Source of the DNA: Methanosarcina sp. MTP4
Lineage (GTDB): Archaea; Halobacteriota; Methanosarcinia; Methanosarcinales; Methanosarcinaceae
Length of the DNA stretch: 64,000 nucleotides
Direction of reading: 5' to 3'
NCBI RefSeq assembly: GCF_000970045.1
Contig: NZ_CP009505.1
Location: 3,558,808-3,622,807, forward strand
Shown: in pieces, positions 63,066 to 64,000 of the stretch
Layout of the letters: each line of letters starts with the position of its first letter
How positions within the stretch are numbered: the stretch's first letter is position 1
Program-made: the position numbers and the translations under genes
The notes under the pieces: model-generated
Told to the model about the DNA's origin: nothing
The model's input: only the letters and a program-made list of their open reading frames with translations
Database searches by the model: none

Positions 63066-64000
63066 TTAAGCCTCTCTGGAATTATTTCCTGCTTCAGCTT
63101 CAACCTCACTCTCACCTTCATTCTCAGCTTCAGCTCCTACTTTAGTTTCTACTTCAGCTTCAACTCCAAATTCAGCTTCAGTTTCTACTTCAGTTTCTAC
63201 TTCAGCTTCAGCCTCAGCTTCAACGTCGGTGCCAGTATCATTTACCAGCCCTGCTTTTTCAGCCTTTTTCTCGGGCTTCTGGCTCTTCAGGTCCGATTCT
63301 CCGGCAGGCACCATCATGGCGACCAGGTCAGGGGACGCTATCTGCTTGACAAAACGGGGGTCATTCAGCTCATCCGCATAGATCCTGTAGATCTTTTTAG
63401 AGATATCGTTCTGGTTGAACTTGCCAGGAACAGCTTCCAGAATATAGTCCCCGTGCTTCCGGACAGCCGAGACAGGTCCACCTATAACCCGGGTTTCGCC
63501 CTTCAACTCAAGCCCGACTGCAATTCCCAGGGGCACATCCTTGAAGTAGTTCCTCTCTCCACGAATGACAAAAGCCCCTTTCTTCAGGTACTCCCCGGAC
63601 TCCGGGGTCTTGGTAACCTGCTCAGACTTGATCCAGTAGCAGTCCCCGCTGAAATGCCCGGCTTTCCAGAGGCTGGAATAGGAAACCGCAAACTGCGCTG
63701 TCTCCTGTAAGGTAGTTTCCGGAACTTCCTTGCCCCCGGTCTTGATGACAGTTAGGGGAGCTCCGGGCGTCTGGGTGTGGAAGACGATGTCCCGCTTTTC
63801 CATATACTTCTTGAAGATATCCTCATTCGTATCGGCATCCCTGCCGCCGACCACCAGGAAACCGTCCGAAGACACAAACCACCTGAAACGATCGTACCAG
63901 TGCTTTTTCCGGCGGGCCAGGACTCTCCTGCCAGCTTTCGCAGCCTTTGCAGGCCGTTTATCCATCGCCTTTTTCGTATCCTCGATAGCCCGGAGAGCCC
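63066..64000 (-). CDS. rqcH: RqcH/NEMF-family ribosome quality control protein, C-terminal part
   Basis: The gene runs on past the right edge; about 311 residues are in the window. Visible are the coiled-coil end (ALRAIEDTKKAMDKR), the NFACT-R domain from WYDRFRWFVSSDGFLVVGGRDA to WIKSEQVTKTPESGEYL, a short middle region and an acidic C-terminal tail of about 60 residues made of Glu-Ala/Glu-Val repeats (EVEAEAEAEVETEVETEAE-like, 63075-63225). RqcH family proteins recognise peptidyl-tRNA on split large ribosomal subunits. Position directly before pelota fits this. The acidic repeat is not usual for the family. Confidence 0.9.
   Translation of the reverse strand, partial: ALRAIEDTKKAMDKRPAKAAKAGRRVLARRKKHWYDRFRWFVSSDGFLVVGGRDADTNEDIFKKYMEKRDIVFHTQTPGAPLTVIKTGGKEVPETTLQETAQFAVSYSSLWKAGHFSGDCYWIKSEQVTKTPESGEYLKKGAFVIRGERNYFKDVPLGIAVGLELKGETRVIGGPVSAVRKHGDYILEAVPGKFNQNDISKKIYRIYADELNDPRFVKQIASPDLVAMMVPAGESDLKSQKPEKKAEKAGLVNDTGTDVEAEAEAEVETEVETEAEFGVEAEVETKVGAEAENEGESEVEAEAGNNSREA

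Overview
The window reads as the chromosome of a methanogenic archaeon of the genus Methanosarcina, of the kind that has cytochromes and an Rnf complex (Methanosarcina acetivorans-like). The evidence is a combination that is close to unique to that group: hdrED (membrane heterodisulfide reductase), a multihaem cytochrome c (mmcA) leading a complete rnfCDGEAB operon, split pyruvate carboxylase pycB-pycA with birA, Methanosarcina-type tandem S-layer proteins with PGF sorting tails, an archaeal histone, archaeal RNase P RNA, MCM, RfcS, pelota and RqcH. All homology calls are recognition from the protein sequence; nothing was searched or computed.

Layout. 0-2.8 kb: the 3' end of a NikBCDE/OppBCDF-type ABC importer operon. 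2.8-9.5 kb: a promoter, a ~200-nt leader with nested inverted repeats, and a 2031-residue secreted repeat protein (three SdrD/Cna-B-like domains, twelve ~108-residue DUF11-like repeats). 9.8-13.6 kb: a C1/pterin-linked group on the minus strand (AfpA/DmrX flavoprotein, DUF447, CitG-like, methanogenesis marker 9). 13.9-14.3 kb: RNase P RNA. 14.4-19.1 kb: geranylgeranyl-reductase-family enzyme, two DUF116 paralogues, hdrD and hdrE. 19.6-26.8 kb: small siroheme protein, rubrerythrin-like protein, ferredoxin, SPOUT methyltransferase, MCM helicase, DUF424 and two coiled-coil proteins. 27-32 kb: pycB-pycA-birA plus a small S-layer-like membrane protein. 32.7-41.6 kb: mixed housekeeping (methyltransferase, histone, ferredoxin, RfcS) and a group of iron-sulfur/DUF proteins with an ArsR-like regulator. 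41.9-48.6 kb: mmcA-rnfCDGEAB plus a DUF4870 membrane protein. 49.7-51.4 kb: an IS200/IS605 element with intact tnpB and frameshifted tnpA. 51.5-55.4 kb: apbE, thpR, dacZ and a DUF1614 protein. 55.4-61.5 kb: CDF transporter and two tandem S-layer genes. 62-64 kb: pelota and the 3' end of rqcH.

How it works together. Much of the window is energy conservation: Rnf takes electrons from reduced ferredoxin and passes them, with MmcA at the outer face, towards methanophenazine while moving Na+; HdrDE takes electrons from reduced methanophenazine to CoM-S-S-CoB. ApbE, just beyond the IS element, is the enzyme class that attaches FMN covalently to RnfG/RnfD. Pyruvate carboxylase supplies oxaloacetate, with its own biotin ligase in the cluster. 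Pelota and RqcH form a compact ribosome-rescue unit. The intergenic DNA carries several unrelated minisatellites (units of 11-16 bp), three of which share a TTCGATT core. The most unusual items are the structured leader of the giant repeat protein, the lipoprotein gene with no canonical start codon, the calcium-loop motifs inside MmcA, the cysteine-enriched S-layer paralogue, and the intact tnpB next to a dead tnpA.
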